Shown: positions 22,890 to 36,300 of the stretch, piece after piece
Position numbering within the stretch: the stretch's first letter is position 1
How the letters are laid out: each line of letters starts with the position of its first letter
NCBI GenBank assembly: GCA_028023455.1
Contig: JAQFVV010000017.1
Coordinates: 4,682,098 to 4,746,097 of the forward strand
From: Epiperipatus broadwayi
Taxonomy: Eukaryota > Onychophora > Udeonychophora > Euonychophora > Peripatidae
Direction of reading: 5' to 3'
Length of the DNA: 64,000 bases
Notes under the pieces: model-generated
What the model was told of the DNA's origin: nothing
What the model saw: the letters and a program-made list of their open reading frames with translations, nothing else
Database searches by the model: none
Translations under genes and position numbers: made by a program

Positions 22890-24330
22890 TTTGCATCTAG
22901 TACACCAGATAGCATATAACACGAATGTGCTAGCACGAATGTTTGCAAAAATTCCTTCTTTGAATGTCTGAAATAGAGTATTGATATTATATTTGGGATT
23001 GTTTAAAAATCTTGGTATTGCTTTGCGTATGTTTTCAAGGCCCTCGCATTCAAAGAAAAAACGATATTGAGTTTCAGAATCTTTATGGCAAAGGTTGCAT
23101 TGTTCATCAACGTTCTTGTACTGTCTTCTGTGTCTATAAAAGTGAAGTGTAGGTAGGGATTCTACATTTATTTAGGTTTAAGCGACCAGAATTTAATTTT
23201 TTTTAATCAGTTGATTGTTGTTTATATTAAGTATTGATTTCTTTTCACGATTTGCGGTATGGTTTTGAATAAAGGTAAATATTTGTCAATATTTGTATTT
23301 TGGACTGGAGGGGCGAAGATTAAATTAGGAATTGTGTGAAGTGATACAAAGAGATTTTCCCAGAATTTGAGTAGTGGTGGTAGTTTGTAAGTTGGCATAA
23401 TTTTTAATGTCTCTATTATATGTGGGAATAATTTGTTACATGAAATGAAGAGGTTTACTGGTTTTTGTATTTTGAATGTGTTAATCATATGTAATCCAAG
23501 ACCATTTAGATTTAGTAGTTGTAGTTGATTGAGTGAGATAACTGCTGTACGATTTTCCCAGACTAGCTGTCTTAATTGAGAATATATTTTCCTAATAAAA
23601 TCTTTTGTATATATTATTATTGGTGAAAAATATGAAATTCTTGTTATAACGAGAAGATTGAACAGAGAAGTTTTTGAATAGAGAGATAGGTATGAATGAG
23701 AAAGTGATTTTATTAGGCTTTCATTTTTATCATAAAGTTTTTGTTGTATTAGACTTCGCATTCCTAAATTACTAAGATATTATGGAAATCCAAGAAAGGA
23801 AGTTGAATTTCCTTTGAAGTGCTGCTTATGTGTTTCTCCTGTGTTGATTGATCAAGCACTTGATTTATCCATGTTAAACTCTATTTTATATTTTGTGGTA
23901 AAATTAGCCAGAATTTTTTGTAATTTAGAAATTTTCTTAATTGTTGATAGAAATATTGATATATTATCCATATATGTGATGACTGAGATACTGGTATTAA
24001 GTGCTGGAATGAATATTCCTGGCAATTCTTTCTCAATCTCCAACAATAAAGGATTGATGTATGTAGTAAACGGAAGGGCACTTAGTGGGGAACCTTGTGG
24101 TATTGAACAATGTAGAATAAAGACTGGAGTCAATTTACCATTCAATGTTACATGTATCTCACGATTTATGAGGAGGTTAGTTAGTGTGTGTAGGATCACT
24201 TTTAGGTACCATATATTCTGCTAGGGCATTAATAAGGAGGTCTGTTTGAACCATATCAAATGCAGCTTTAATGTCTAGTTGAACCATTAATGGACTGTGT
24301 TTTTTCCTTTCTCTTACTGTGCTTATGATT
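22890..24330 (-). mobile_element. L1/Tx1-like LINE, 5'-truncated and decayed
   Basis: Minus strand from 24330: 'MVQLDIKAAFDMV' (RT motif A with the first catalytic Asp), then 'IPQGSPLSALPF' (motif B, near 24110). 'VITYMDNISIFL' (motif C, near 23980) has the second Asp of Y-x-D-D changed to Asn, so it is catalytically dead. The 179-codon frame 23761-23222 is the long connecting domain (LVITRISYFSPII... LRQLVWENR). The last part near 23130-23080 contains a 'CNLCHKDSETQYRFFFEC' zinc-knuckle, followed by 'TFVLYAIWCTRCK'. That arrangement is typical of the L1/Tx1 group. No endonuclease was seen, so the copy is 5'-truncated. It lies antisense in the UBL4A intron. Confidence 0.82.
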
Positions 24331-24339
24331 GTAACATCT

Positions 24340-26755
24340 ATTATTATATAATATAAATAAAATTATCCGTTAATTAAAACAAAATTGTAATCATAATAAA
24401 AGTAATAAATATTATATATAAACATATATTACATAAAAAGATATCAACTTATCAGGCCATGGATGAAAGAGACCTATAATAACAACAATAAAAAAAGTTA
24501 ATTAACGTTCATATTGTAAAAAAAAAAAAAAGAGGGCGACGGGGTTTAAATCACTTACCATTAATTTAAACAACATGTGTTAATTCTTGTTTTAGAAAAA
24601 TCAAAAAAAAAAAAAATGTATATTAAACTTATTACTTAACATTCATTGAATTTTAATTAAAATATATGTTTTGGGGCTTGTGTATTATGCTACCTACCAA
24701 GCTTGGCAGCCATTTTTTTAATTATATAGTTTCAGAAGCATACAACAAATATTTAAAATAAAATGGCCAACAAGTAATGATCGTATTTTTTCCCCATTAT
24801 TTTAAAAAAAGAAAAATTTCTGCAAAAATTAACTAATGTTTTCACTTTATTTATTTATTTTTTGTATTAAGTTAACTTATTAATATAAAAATATAAGAAA
24901 TGTAAGTGTCATATCATGCCCATTAATGCAGAATTTTTTTGAAACCATAGTACTTTATCTTCGGAAATACTCCACTGCATGCTGTTCTGTCAAAGGAAAA
25001 TCCCAAACTTTCATCATTTTATCAAAATGGTAGTAACAAAAATAAAGATTGCTGAATGTAAACAAACGACAATGTTCGGAGCTAAACTTTATAACATTAA
25101 TAAATAAAAAAAATTTGAGAAAACCTGATTGGAATTTATAATTGATTTGTTAATTTTTTTAAACTTAACAACCGACACATATGCAGTAAAATAAAATTGG
25201 AAAAAAAAAAACACAAACAAATACTATAGGGTCCCTGAAACTGTATACTTAAAAAAAAAAATTGGTTGCCAAGCTTGGTGGACAGGATATTACACCCATA
25301 TTTTATATCCTACATTTCTATTTCTTAATCATTTTTGTAATCAATAATGAGATCACCTTATAGATCTTTATAAATAGGATTCATAATCTTATGAAATATT
25401 TGGAAATAATTTGTGTTTATTACCTTATCTTATCATCTACTTTTACCATAGGTATATCTCAATTTTTAATTTAAATTTAAAAAAAAAAAAATACTGTTCT
25501 CATCTTATTAAAAAAATACCATAGTATTTCAATGATAAGTCCAACATATTGTTCCAAAAAAAAAAAAAAATTGTAAATGAATGAAACACATTAAAATTAC
25601 AAAATACTGTTTCACTCTTCAAAATTTAAATTTTATAACATTCTTTTTGGGGTTTTTTTCTTAGAAAAAGTCGAAGAAAATGTAACAATTATATGTATCA
25701 ATATTTTCTAATAATGAAATTTTTGAATAGATCATCAGTGAATCATAAAACTTAAATTATTGGTGTTCCAATACATATCGACAAACCATTTCACTTTTAA
25801 CAGCTGCTATCTCTTCAGTTGAGATGATCAGCGAGTCAAATTGTTCATCTTTTCACTTCAAATTGGATCAGAATTTTTTAATTTAATCTATTGTTTTATC
25901 ATTACATATTTGTTTAAAAATAACTAAGCATTAGATCAGCATAATAATCTGATACAGTAAAAATATTTATTTTTATTGCTGTAGTCCTTATCCTATAATG
26001 TAATCATTTCACAATTTTTTTAAAAAAAACATCCACTGTATAATAAACTAAATATACTAATTCATAATTAAATCACTAATCAAAATTAAATTTCAAATCC
26101 ACTATCAATGGTAGGGAAACCTTTAGTAGTGAATTCGTAATTAAATTTTGGTTAACGATTGTGAATTGCTTATTTTGTATGATAAATATAGCTTTCATCT
26201 GTTTAATATAATTTTAATAAGAAACTTATTTCTTTAAATATTCAAAATATGTCTCTCATGTATAAAAATATTTTCAGTAAAAGGAATAGATATCATATAT
26301 ATTTGTGTGTGTATGTTTTAAATTTTTACATTTTATTAATTATTGTAAGTATTAATGTATATTATTATACATTTATAAATAAAAAACAATTATAATAGAA
26401 TTGGTAACTTGGCTTTGTATGATCCTGAATATCTCGAGATAATAAAAATTTTAAACAAAAAAATTTAATTTAAAATGTAAATATTGCTGTTCATTCACTA
26501 GAATTGATTTGGAATTGGATTTGATACAGCGGAGGTTGTATGTTAAGGCAGTCCTATTTAGGATTCCCTTGTCTACCATAGATGTGGAAGAGTAGAAAAT
26601 GTCTAAAATGGATCTCATGCAGCCTGATGAATCACTCATTATGGTGATAGAAATAATAATATCAATAAAAGTAGTAAATTATTTTTTTTTAAAAATATAG
26701 ATACAAAAAGTATGCTAACTTTACTTGATAAAACTCTAGACTGGAATAGTGGATT
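24340..26755. other. UBL4A intron, AT-rich with many A/T tracts
   Basis: No gene or repeat family recognised. Abundant homopolymer A and T runs are present. Two paired words, 'taccaagcttggcagcc' (about 24695) and 'tgccaagcttggtgga' (about 25265), look like degenerate ends of an inverted-repeat element of about 560 bp, but the arms are short. Confidence 0.4.
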
Positions 26756-26761
26756 GCACTG

Positions 26762-28260
26762 GTGACTAAGAAGCTCTTCGTGAAATTTATGTTCGGGAGG
26801 GGGGGGGAGTGCTTAATAGAACAGGTTGATAGCTACAATTTTTTCTGGAAGTGCAGATCAGTCCGTGAAAGGAGATTGCATGATGTTGAATTTGCTGTAA
26901 AGTCTAGTTTAGTATCTCATTATTGGAAATCCTTGTTGTATTGCGAAAGTTCGATAGTGTTGAAACTTGTTTTGCACAATGGTATTTGTATTAGTGCCTA
27001 TGCTCCAGCCTTATATCAGAGAATTCAGAGAAAGATAGCTTTTATTCCTTGCGGGAATATGTTCATACAATAGTAATTCGGCTAGAAGTTATTGGAAATA
27101 ATGGTGTTGGTACTGTAAATGCTAAAGATCTATTTTTATTGGGGTTTTTGCATAGCACATGGATTACCTATGACAAACACTATATTTATGCAGAAAAATC
27201 ATTATAAAGGAGCATAGATTCATCCACACTCAAAATAATGGCATATTAATAGATTACATTATAGTCAGATTATAAGTTCATATTACGAAAGCACTTACAA
27301 ATGCAGATTGTTGGATAAGATCATAAATTAATAAGCTTTAAAATTAAAATGATAGTTACATTAAAAAGTAGATGAAAATTGATGTTCTTTCTCTAAAAGT
27401 ACCTACTATGCATACTAAATTTCAAAAATTTTTAAAACTAAAATTGTTAATTTGGACCTTCAAGGTTGTCTTATTATCAAGGCTTGGAATTATCTTAAGA
27501 AGTGTATTATGGATACGAGTAAATTGTATTCTTGAGTTGACTGAAAAGAAGAATAATGAATGGTTTTCAAATGCAGATCTTATTTTTAATGATTTGTTTA
27601 AAAGGAAATGTGGCATTTTCTGTTTGGCAGAATAGTAAATTAAATATAGAATTTGATAATAAATTGAAAACAGAAATTCAATGACTGATAAGAAAGCTTA
27701 AAAATGATTGACAGATTAAAATTACAACACTTTGCTGATCGTGGTCACTCTAGATTTTTTTTTTTGATTCATGGAAAGCAACATATGAACCTGAGAAATG
27801 ATCACAATCCTATTAAATCCAGCAATGGCATTCTCTTTTATGATGATAATGATATTTTGAGCAGTTGGAAGGAGTATTTTGATCATCTGTTAAAAAGATA
27901 AGTTGACAGCTTTTTTATGATTTATTCATTTTATCTTAATGATTTAGATTTGGATTAAGATACACAGTTTGGTGAAGTCAAATCATTTCTTTGTAATCTT
28001 AAAAATGAATAGGCTGCAGGTCTGAATACCTGGAGAAGCTTTAAATATGAAGGTGAAGTGTTTACTTCAAAAATATTGGAATTTTTTTAAGGATTATATG
28101 AACTCATGTTGTTTTACCTGATCTTAAGGATGCTTCTATTATTTCAATTTTTTTTTAAAGTACGGAATAGACAAGACTACAGTAATTATGATGGAATATC
28201 ATTATTTTCTACTACAGCGTATTGTTTCTCTTGATTTGATCAAAACATTTATTAATAGAA
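26762..28260 (+). mobile_element. LINE fossil (endonuclease and start of RT)
   Basis: 26762-27073 reads '...SYNFFWKCRSVRERRLHDVE' then 'FAVKSSLVSH', and later 'GICISAYAPALYQ', an endonuclease signature of a LINE with the 'W-GR--ERR-HGVGFA' pattern. 27080-27330 has degraded 'EVIGNNGVGTVNAKDLFLL' and a remnant of the conserved 'hliDYIIVR' and 'aDCWtDH' region. 27372-27635 carries the linker 'KKNNEWFSNADLIFNDLFKR'. 27940-28200 has 'EVKSFLCNLKNE-AAGLN' and 'NRQDYSNYDGISL', the RT entry motifs. Many stops are present, and it is truncated after the first RT motifs. It lies in the UBL4A intron, sense orientation. Confidence 0.72.
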
Positions 28261-28434
28261 CAAGTCTGGAATGAACCGATCATCGGAAGATATTTGATTC
28301 CTTTTTTCATTTAACAAATTTTATCTAAAATTTCCTATAGAGTAATGAGTAATGAATCACAAATCAGCAAATGCTAACATATGCACAAATAAATCCAGTA
28401 CATGTACAGGATCAGTAAAAAAATCAAGTCATAC

Positions 28435-28690
28435 ATCACGTGACTTGACTTAATAAGCTTGTATTATAAATATAATACTATTATAGCTTGCCTTTTAAGG
28501 CTTTGCTGATGTTATCTTACTAAGGCTATTAATATATGGTGTAGCTGAAAATTATTCAGATCTGTATAGCTATTTGAGTTAGATAGCTGTATTTGAAGTC
28601 ATTGTCTGAACATTTCAAATTTTCTGCTTAATAGTTAAGTATTAGATAAATTCTGTGTTTGAGTTGGTATTTTAGATGTAGTGCCTCTAT
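28435..28690. repeat. Decayed family D relative
   Basis: Shares scattered words with 8665-9475 (a gap before 'tatttgagttagatagctg', 'aaatttcaaattttctgc', 'atagttaagtattagataaa') but is much more diverged. No hammerhead core remains. Confidence 0.55.
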
Positions 28691-29235
28691 TGACAAGAGC
28701 CATTAACTCGGAATCTGTTTGAGAATAAGGATAATTCTGGATAGAGATTTTAAATGCTTTCTCTTGAGGCATTTATCGAAAAAGCTTGTTTAGAGCTATT
28801 AGCATGCTCATTGTATTATGTACAGTATTATATTTATTTTAATGTATGTATATTACATATTGATAGCCATCACCAAATTATAATATATCTGATTGCACAT
28901 TTCTTTCCGAGATCTTGTATTCCATATAAAAATTAATTTGTACACTTTTATGTGTTGTGCTTATTGTAGATGTCATACCATTTACACTTTTCTTAAACAC
29001 TTAATCAATACTCTTTATTTATATCAAAGTAACAGTTTTGACTGTCCTGCAATCATCATCAAAGCTACAATATTCAAATATATAATTATATAATTAATAC
29101 ATTTAAACATATATATTTAACCTGATCATTATAAATAATCATTTCCCATTTTATTACTTAACTCTTAAATAATTCTATCAATATTTATTTTATATGACTT
29201 TTTTTTATTTTTTTTAAAATTATTATTTATTGTAG

Positions 29236-29423
29236 ATGGACAGTGTTTAAGAGATTATAATATAGTTGATGGTACTAAACTTCATTTAGTTGTACGAAGG
29301 TCTGACTCTCCTCATTTTGACCACAGTAAAGAAAGTACAGTATTATGGGATGAATTAAAGAAATTTTTATCTAAACATTTTAAGGAATCAGATGCAAGGC
29401 TTGTAATAGAACACTTTAAAAAT
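29236..29423 (+). CDS. UBL4A: UBL4A/GET5 orthologue, exon with end of ubiquitin-like domain and start of TUGS helices
   Basis: Completes the split Asp codon and encodes 'DGQCLRDYNIVDGTKLHLVV', the last strands of the ubiquitin-like fold. A short linker (RRSDSPHFDHSKES) follows, then 'VLWDELKKFLSKHFKESDAR' and 'LVIEHFKN', the first helices of the C-terminal domain that binds BAG6 in relatives. The acceptor is TTATTGTAG before 29236 and the donor AAT|GTAAGT after 29423, ending in phase 0. It lies 8.86 kb from the previous exon and 15.7 kb from the next. A family B fold-back begins only about 50 bp inside the next intron. Confidence 0.94.
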
Positions 29424-29473
29424 GTAAGTATTTGTTTTAAATTTACATATAATATTAGATAATAATATGTAAT

Positions 29474-30045
29474 TAAAGGGGATTTGAACCCATACTTTTG
29501 AGCTCTTTTCAGTCATTCCCTCTATCCAATATAACCAATACACATGATCACGTACATGTGAAAAAAATAAATGATCTCCAATAGACGCGTTTCATGCTGA
29601 ATCGGTGCTCACCGATTGGTCTGGATCATCATCTCCTATATATAGATAATCAGTGCTCAGTTTTATATTAAGTTAGCAAATCTTCAAACTTTTAATGGAT
29701 AGGCTTCAATCTTCTCCATCCTTCAGTTCTTCAGTCATCAATATCAATGAAAATCTGATGGTGGAATAAATGCTCAAAGCCCTTCTTAATGCCAATATTA
29801 TTGTCATACCGATGTTGAACTTAAGTCTCTCTGACCTTCATATGTAAAACCTCAATGTGACGGGTCAGAGTGACTTGAGGCCAATATGGGTATGACAATA
29901 ATAATGGTGTCCACAATGGCTTTGAGCAATGCCATCATCAGATTTTCAAATACATGGATGGCTGAAGAATTGGAGAGTGGAGAAGATTGAAGGCTGTACA
30001 TTAAAGTTTGTAGATTTTCTATCTTAATATAAAACTAAACACTGA

Positions 30046-30076
<31 letters not shown>

Positions 30077-30185
30077 TATGAGAGATGATGATCTGAACCA
30101 ACTGATGAGTACTGATTCAGCCCAAAATAAATATATAGGAGATCATTTATTTTTTCACATGTATGTGGTCATCCCCTTTAATTAC
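29474..30185. repeat. Family B fold-back element in UBL4A intron
   Basis: Long imperfect palindrome that starts 'taattaaaggggat' and ends 'atccccttta'. Arms of roughly 300 bp are mirrored around a centre near 29840: 'tcaaagcccttct' against 'aatggctttgagc', 'aatattattgtcatacc' against 'gggtatgacaataata', and 'gataggcttcaatcttctcc' against 'agaagattgaaggctgtac'. Each arm holds a decayed hammerhead block (minus about 29590-29650, plus about 30088-30155; the plus block has CUGAUGA but AAAA for GAAA). A box B-like word lies at 29478-29491 on the minus strand. It includes a (TCTA)n/(TA)n tract at about 30048-30081. Confidence 0.8.
29478..29491 (-). promoter_or_regulatory. RNA polymerase III box B-like motif
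   Basis: Minus strand reads GGGTTCAAATCCCC, a good match to the tRNA T-loop/box B consensus GGTTCRANNCC. Upstream on the same strand is a weak tRNA-like stretch (near 29500-29545). A homologous but weaker element lies at 63837-63850, in both cases downstream of the hammerhead block. It suggests a tRNA-derived module in family B. Confidence 0.5.
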
Positions 30186-30189
30186 ATTA

Positions 30190-31490
30190 AGTTTAAGTAT
30201 ATATAATGTTTTTGTATTTAAATATAATAATATGTAATAAAACAAAGCACTGGAATTAATTCTACAATTTTCAATATATCAACCTACAGCTAGATAAATA
30301 ACAGCTTACAGTATAAATATCATCTCCGGTAGCATTTCAATGTAAATGGCTAACTTTCAAATAAAAACAATATAATTGTGCAAATAGGCACAAATTATGG
30401 AAAATTGGTCATTCACATTGGACTAATGAAATTCTATGCATATGTATTTATTTATATGTGCATGTTTTGTGGTTATATTTCCTTTAAAATGTATTATTAT
30501 TACATTAAATGGGATATTTAAAATATATATATATTTTTAAAATTATTTAAACTTGAATTTGAATCTATTGCATAATCTGCCATTATTACTAATTTGAAAA
30601 ACGCTATAGCAGAAAATAAAAAACATTAAATCGTATTGCATTTACAACATTAAATCTGTCTAATTTATATAAAAGTTGCTCAGTTTTTATATGACTGCCT
30701 ATCCCATTTGTACATATTTTTATAAAATATAATTAAAAGAATTTTTCCCAGTCTAGGTTCAGATTTTTAGAATTTTAATTGGAAACACAAATTTAGAACT
30801 TCTTCATATAGTAAGCATAGCATATTACTTTTTTTTTATATATATATTCCCTGTTCTAAAAATGAATTTTAAATTATTATTACAGATTATTCTACTAATG
30901 TAAATGTTTACTTTAAAGTAAAATCTTTTTTACGTTTGGTTTCTGAAATTAGTAAAGCAAGTATAGAGAAGAAATGAGGTTCAGCATTGAAGGGATACTG
31001 GATAACCTAGAAATAATGAAGAAAATAAAACTTGTCTTAAGCAGTTGTTAAATTTGATTTTGTATTATAGTTTATGTAGAATATTAAACATATATGTTTT
31101 ATAATCATTATTAAAAATTTATTTGTGATTAATGAGCATTTTTAGAATGATTTTTCGAAATATGAATATTCATCTAATATGCATGAGGAATTTTAACTGA
31201 ATTAAATACAAATTTAATATTTCCAATATAACACTGAATCCATTTATTTTTTTTATTTTTGAAATATATTCTTGTAAAAAAAAAAAACAGAAAAATACAA
31301 ATACTGCCTATATTTGAAATAATCTTGTTTAATATTTTCCATGAAATTTTTCATAAAAAAAAGTTTTAAATTGAAGATCTCGCAATAACTTTTACCGATA
31401 TCAAAAACTATTTGTTTTTGTTATATTCAAATGTGTAATGTTTGTTTATGACTTCTTATAAATTATCTAATTTATTAAAAAATAATTTTC
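30190..31490. other. UBL4A intron, AT-rich
   Basis: No recognised feature. Confidence 0.45.
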
Positions 31491-31493
31491 TTC

Positions 31494-32020
31494 ATGTTAT
31501 TGTCTAAATCCTGGCCTGGTTTCGACTTGTCAGCCATTTTATTTGTCACGGACGTGTTCTCGCGCAAACATGACTTTTCGCGTGAGCTGGTCGAAATCTT
31601 GTTTGGACGTACCCTTTCCGAAATTTTTGAAGCTTCCACATTGAATAGGGAAGCGTGGCGACGGGTTGACAATTGTTAGGAGGTAATAGTAGGTCAGATG
31701 ACTTGTAAGCTAAATTCATTTGACATGAATATTTGAAGAGTTGTGGCAGGTTGAAGTCCAGACACCCTCACACAAAACTAGTAAACATTGAACTGTGAGC
31801 ATTGGGATAAAGGGCATAACAATAAAGCAGGCCAGCCGCCGATCAAAACTGCATCTTTTCTGTGCTTTATAGCATAGAAATAACACCATTGGCGCCAGCT
31901 GCCATCTTTTTTAAACGGCCTCTTTCTGTGCTTTTGTGCATAGATATATATAGGCCTAGAAGGCGGCGGCCGCATAAATGGCATATTTATGTGCTTTTAA
32001 ATAGCATCGTAAAGCGGCTG
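31494..32020. other. CpG-richer block in the UBL4A intron
   Basis: Two patches (31494-31680 and 31780-32020) stand out by many CG dinucleotides and both strands being open for about 60 codons. On the minus strand a Met codon near 31545 begins 'MADKSKPGQDLDNNMKK' and stops after about 20 residues. In the second patch 'ctgtgctttatagcatag' and 'ctgtgcttttgtgcatag' make a diverged short repeat. This could be an alternative promoter, a cryptic exon or a young insertion. I do not recognise a protein. Confidence 0.35.
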
Positions 32021-32089
32021 ACACGATCTATTAGAACAGTACCAAAAATAGTTATGATTGTGATGCATCTTGCAAATTATTAAAGTTTT

Positions 32090-33370
32090 TAAAACGAGCA
32101 CCATAAAGCAAAAATCTGTACCCTATGTATGGTAATATAAATTGTATATCCTGCATGGTTTGCAGCAATGGTAGAATAGCAAACTGAAGTTCAAATACTG
32201 GATTATATTGCCCAGTTGCACCATTTCTAATGTTAATGATAAACTTCCATGCAGTAAACCATTTAATTATTATATATGAATGATGGTAGGACAAAAATTT
32301 TAGACAAACAATTTCTATTCAAGTAGTATTTTATTAGCATTTTTCATGCATGTTATTGATGGTGGCACTTATTAAAGTTTATAACGAACCTCTAAAGTTG
32401 AAATGATAGAATAAATTGTATCAAGATAAACTTACTGACGATTAATTGCCTTTTTTTTTGGGGGGGGGTCAAAATTTATTCTTACTTAGTTATTACTCTA
32501 CGCTTTTTCAGGTAGGAAATTAACATTTAATGGTAAATTGTTAGATCCTAATTTTATATTTAATGATGACCACTTGGAAAGTGTTAACATCAAGGGCCCA
32601 ACAAATTCAGAAGAAAAGCTATTTCTGAAACTATAAAAAAAATGAGAAAATATAAGTTCTATGATCCTTAAAAGTTTCAAACTTCACTATTATTACACTT
32701 TAAAATTATTTAATTTGCAAGAAATTCCATTTAAAATTATTTTTTAATACTTTGAGGGGGGGGGGGGGCTCTAACATTGCTATAAGTCACTTTAAAAGTA
32801 TTTAATATTAAATTACTTTTAACTATCACCAGTCATGATACAGACTTAGAAATTACGAGTGGAATACTTAGCCATTAGGACAAGATCACTACCGAATTAC
32901 TTTGTATTTAAAATAAACCCCAATATTTTTGATAAGCTGGTTGATGTTGATAAGATTAGATGGCATGAAGCTAATAAAAGTTTTTGGAAATAGGCAGGGA
33001 GAAAATATTTTCCCCCCAACAATGTGGAATTCTCTATGTAAAAAAAAATAAGATAATCAGGAAAGTGTATTTTACTGACTACTAGCACAGTCATGTCCTG
33101 CAAAGATATTTTCTAAACTTGAGTTAAAAAATAGTAGCATCTCTGTTTCACCAGTAATCTATGTATAATTAGTGATTATTTAATTCTCTTCTCTGAATAT
33201 CTGAATTTAACCATACTAAATAATTTCTTTTAACAAGAATTTTGACTCTATCTGAGGTCATGCTTGGAAATTAATCATGGTAACGTCTGTATTTTATCAG
33301 CAATTTGGATGTTATTACAAATTAAATGCATTTATTTTTTTTCAAATAATATAAAATAGATTTGTATATA
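32090..33370. other. UBL4A intron, AT-rich
   Basis: No recognised feature beyond G-tracts at 32459-32468 and 32755-32768. Confidence 0.4.
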
Positions 33371-33374
33371 TATG

Positions 33375-36300
33375 CATATATAAAATTAAAAATAAATTTA
33401 AAACAATTGAGATAGACAACTCATTATAAATAATAATATTATTTAATACATCAATGCAGCTTTCATTCCTTAATGGAACTTTTCCAAGATGGTTTTTTTT
33501 TTTACACAATCAAATGACCAATTACCCTCCAGTAATTTCCTCCAATGGGCATTATTTACATTACAGTAAATATTAAAATACATACATTAAATATAATTAG
33601 TAAAATACATATACGTATGTAAAAATGAATAAACTTATTAGTCCCTTTTTTTTTCTTATAATATATATTTACAAATAATCTAAAAAAACAATAATAATCC
33701 CTTTTATTTTTATTTGTAATTATATATATATTAAGGGTATATAATAAGTTAATCATTTTTATGTACATATATGTATTTTACTAATATTTATTATAATGTA
33801 ATGTAAATAATGCACATTGGGGAGAGTTGCTATAGGGCAAAAGGGGGGTAGGGTTTTAAGTAGCAGTGTTATCAGAGAGAAGAAAAATGGACGAGATGTA
33901 AGAAATAAACAAAGGATAGTTGATTAAAATAAAAATGTAGATGTGGAGAAGGAATGGGTCTGTAAAATTAATGGTAAGCAAGTTATTTATAAATGAAATG
34001 GGGAAGAAAGAGTCAAAAGAATTAATAAAAGAGTAGTTAGGAAATAAAAAATTGTTAAAAGTGGATATTTGAATATGCAAGGTGGTAGGAGACCAGAAAA
34101 ATGGCTGGAATTAAATAAAGCAGTTAAAAATTATGAACTTGAGGTGCTAGCAGTAGTGGAAACATATCTAAGAAGAACCTATACTAGAAGACTTGATATG
34201 GCTGGGTATAAATAGAAAAGAAATGATAGTATAGGAGTTATGTCAAAAAAATACTTAAATATTGTTAAATGTCAAACATTTGTGGTTTGAGATAAGGATA
34301 GAAAGACAGGAATGGATGGTGGCTGTAGTGTATATAGCCACTAGAGATAGTCAAACTATAATGGAGTGGAACAGTAGCATATATGAATGCCTAGTTAAGG
34401 ATATACAGAGTTTTAAAGAAAAGGGAAAAATAATAATGATTATAGGGGATATGAATGGGCATATTGAAGAAATTGATTTTGTGGATAACAAGAATGGACA
34501 GCTTTTGAAGAATTTTTATCAGAGAGTGAATTTGAGAATTGGAAATTTGTCAAATATTTATAAGGGACAATACACATGTTCTAGAAATAATATATTTCAC
34601 ACAATAGATTATGTATTAGTAAAGAAAGAGGAAATGAATAAAGTACTGAAAATTAAAGTGTTTGATAATGAACAGAGAGAATGTAATAGTGATCATAATT
34701 TTGATCATAATTTTTTTATAATAGAAATGGTCAGTAACATGATGGAAAATAGTAATAAAAGTAGAAAGGATAGTGAAAGATGTGGATGGAGAGTGAATGA
34801 TAAGAATAAGTTAGAATAATATAAAATAAAAATTGAAGAAACCATGGAAGAATTGGTTGGGGGTGATTATAAGGATTGGTGTGATGAAGTAGAAAAAGTA
34901 GCAAATAGGGTTTTAGGTGAGAATATTCAAATGAAAAAAGTAATAGCAAAGTGAAAGTTAGTAAAGTTAAAAAAGAGAGGAAAGTGTGCTATTAAGAACA
35001 AAAAAAATGAAAAAGGTGTTCATGTTAAATGGGAAAAGTATTTTAAAAAAAAAGAAGTTGGCTAAAATAGATTATTATAGAAGGAGAATGAAATTGAATA
35101 GTAAATTGTTGGAGGATATTAATAAAACTAGTAAAAAATTTTGCAAATACATTAAAAGAAGGAATGTAGGGGAGAGAGAAATAATATTACTAGACGATGA
35201 AGGAATATAGTATAACTCTAGAGAAGAATTAGAGACAATCTTAAATAAGTATGTAATGGATGTAGAAAAGATATTAGATGTGAAGGAGTGATAACAACCA
35301 AAGTATATAGTAATGGAAATATTAGGTTTACAGAAAATGAACTGAATGAGACAGGGAAGAAATTGAAAAATGGAAAAGCAAGAGTTTTAAATGAATGGGC
35401 AACAGAGATGGTAATGAATTTAGGACATAAGGCAAAATTAAAACTATTATCATGTTTTAATAGGATGGCATATAAGAAATAAGAGTAAGGCTACTATTTA
35501 AAGGAAAGGATAAGGATCATAAAAAGTTAAGCAATTATAGACTGATAGCAGAAATGTCGGTGTTATATAAAGTTTTCACATATATGGTGGCTGGAAGGGT
35601 TGCAAAATGAATGGAAGAAAACAATGTAGTGGGAGAAATGCAGGGAGGTTTTCGATCGGATAGGCATAGATAGTTTATTTGTAGTTACACAGTTTATAGA
35701 TATGAGTAGAACTACAGTTAGACGGTTATATATGATTTTTATAGATATAGAGAAGACATGATAAAGTAAATAGAAATAGATTATGGGTAAGTTTAGTAAA
35801 TTTGGGAATGGATGGAACTTTAGTGGATATTTATTCAGAGATTATATGAAAATCATTACTAATCAGTTAAAGTTAAAAGTGGGATGGGATTAAGCAAGGA
35901 TGCCCTATGTCACCTATTTTCTTTTTATTGTATTTGAGAGAAATGGAAAGAGCAGTAGAAAGCTAGGAAGAAGAGTAGAGATAACATTAATAGGTGGCAA
36001 AGGAATGTATACATTATCGGGTCTTTTATTTGTGGATGATGTCTTCTTGTGCACAGAAAGAAGGAAAGATATGTAAGTTATGCTGAGAAATTACGCAAGG
36101 GATGGGTAAAGAGATGGGGATTTAATTTAGTGAGGAAAAATCAAAAGTAATGATGATTAATACTGGGGCAAGAGAAGACAAAGAATTTGTATTGGGGGAT
36201 ATAAAGAATGAATATAACTTTTTGGGAATCAGAGAAGTTGTTTGGATGAATGGGAGAAAAAAATGATAAATAAAGCAAAAAAAAAAAGTGATTGATAAAG

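Noticed and set aside
23814-24224. 136-codon plus-strand frame
   Set aside because: Shadow of the L1/Tx1-like reverse transcriptase on the minus strand, whose motifs are clear.
29500-29545. Possible tRNA gene upstream of the box B-like word
   Set aside because: No complete cloverleaf can be drawn; better explained as a tRNA-derived repeat module.
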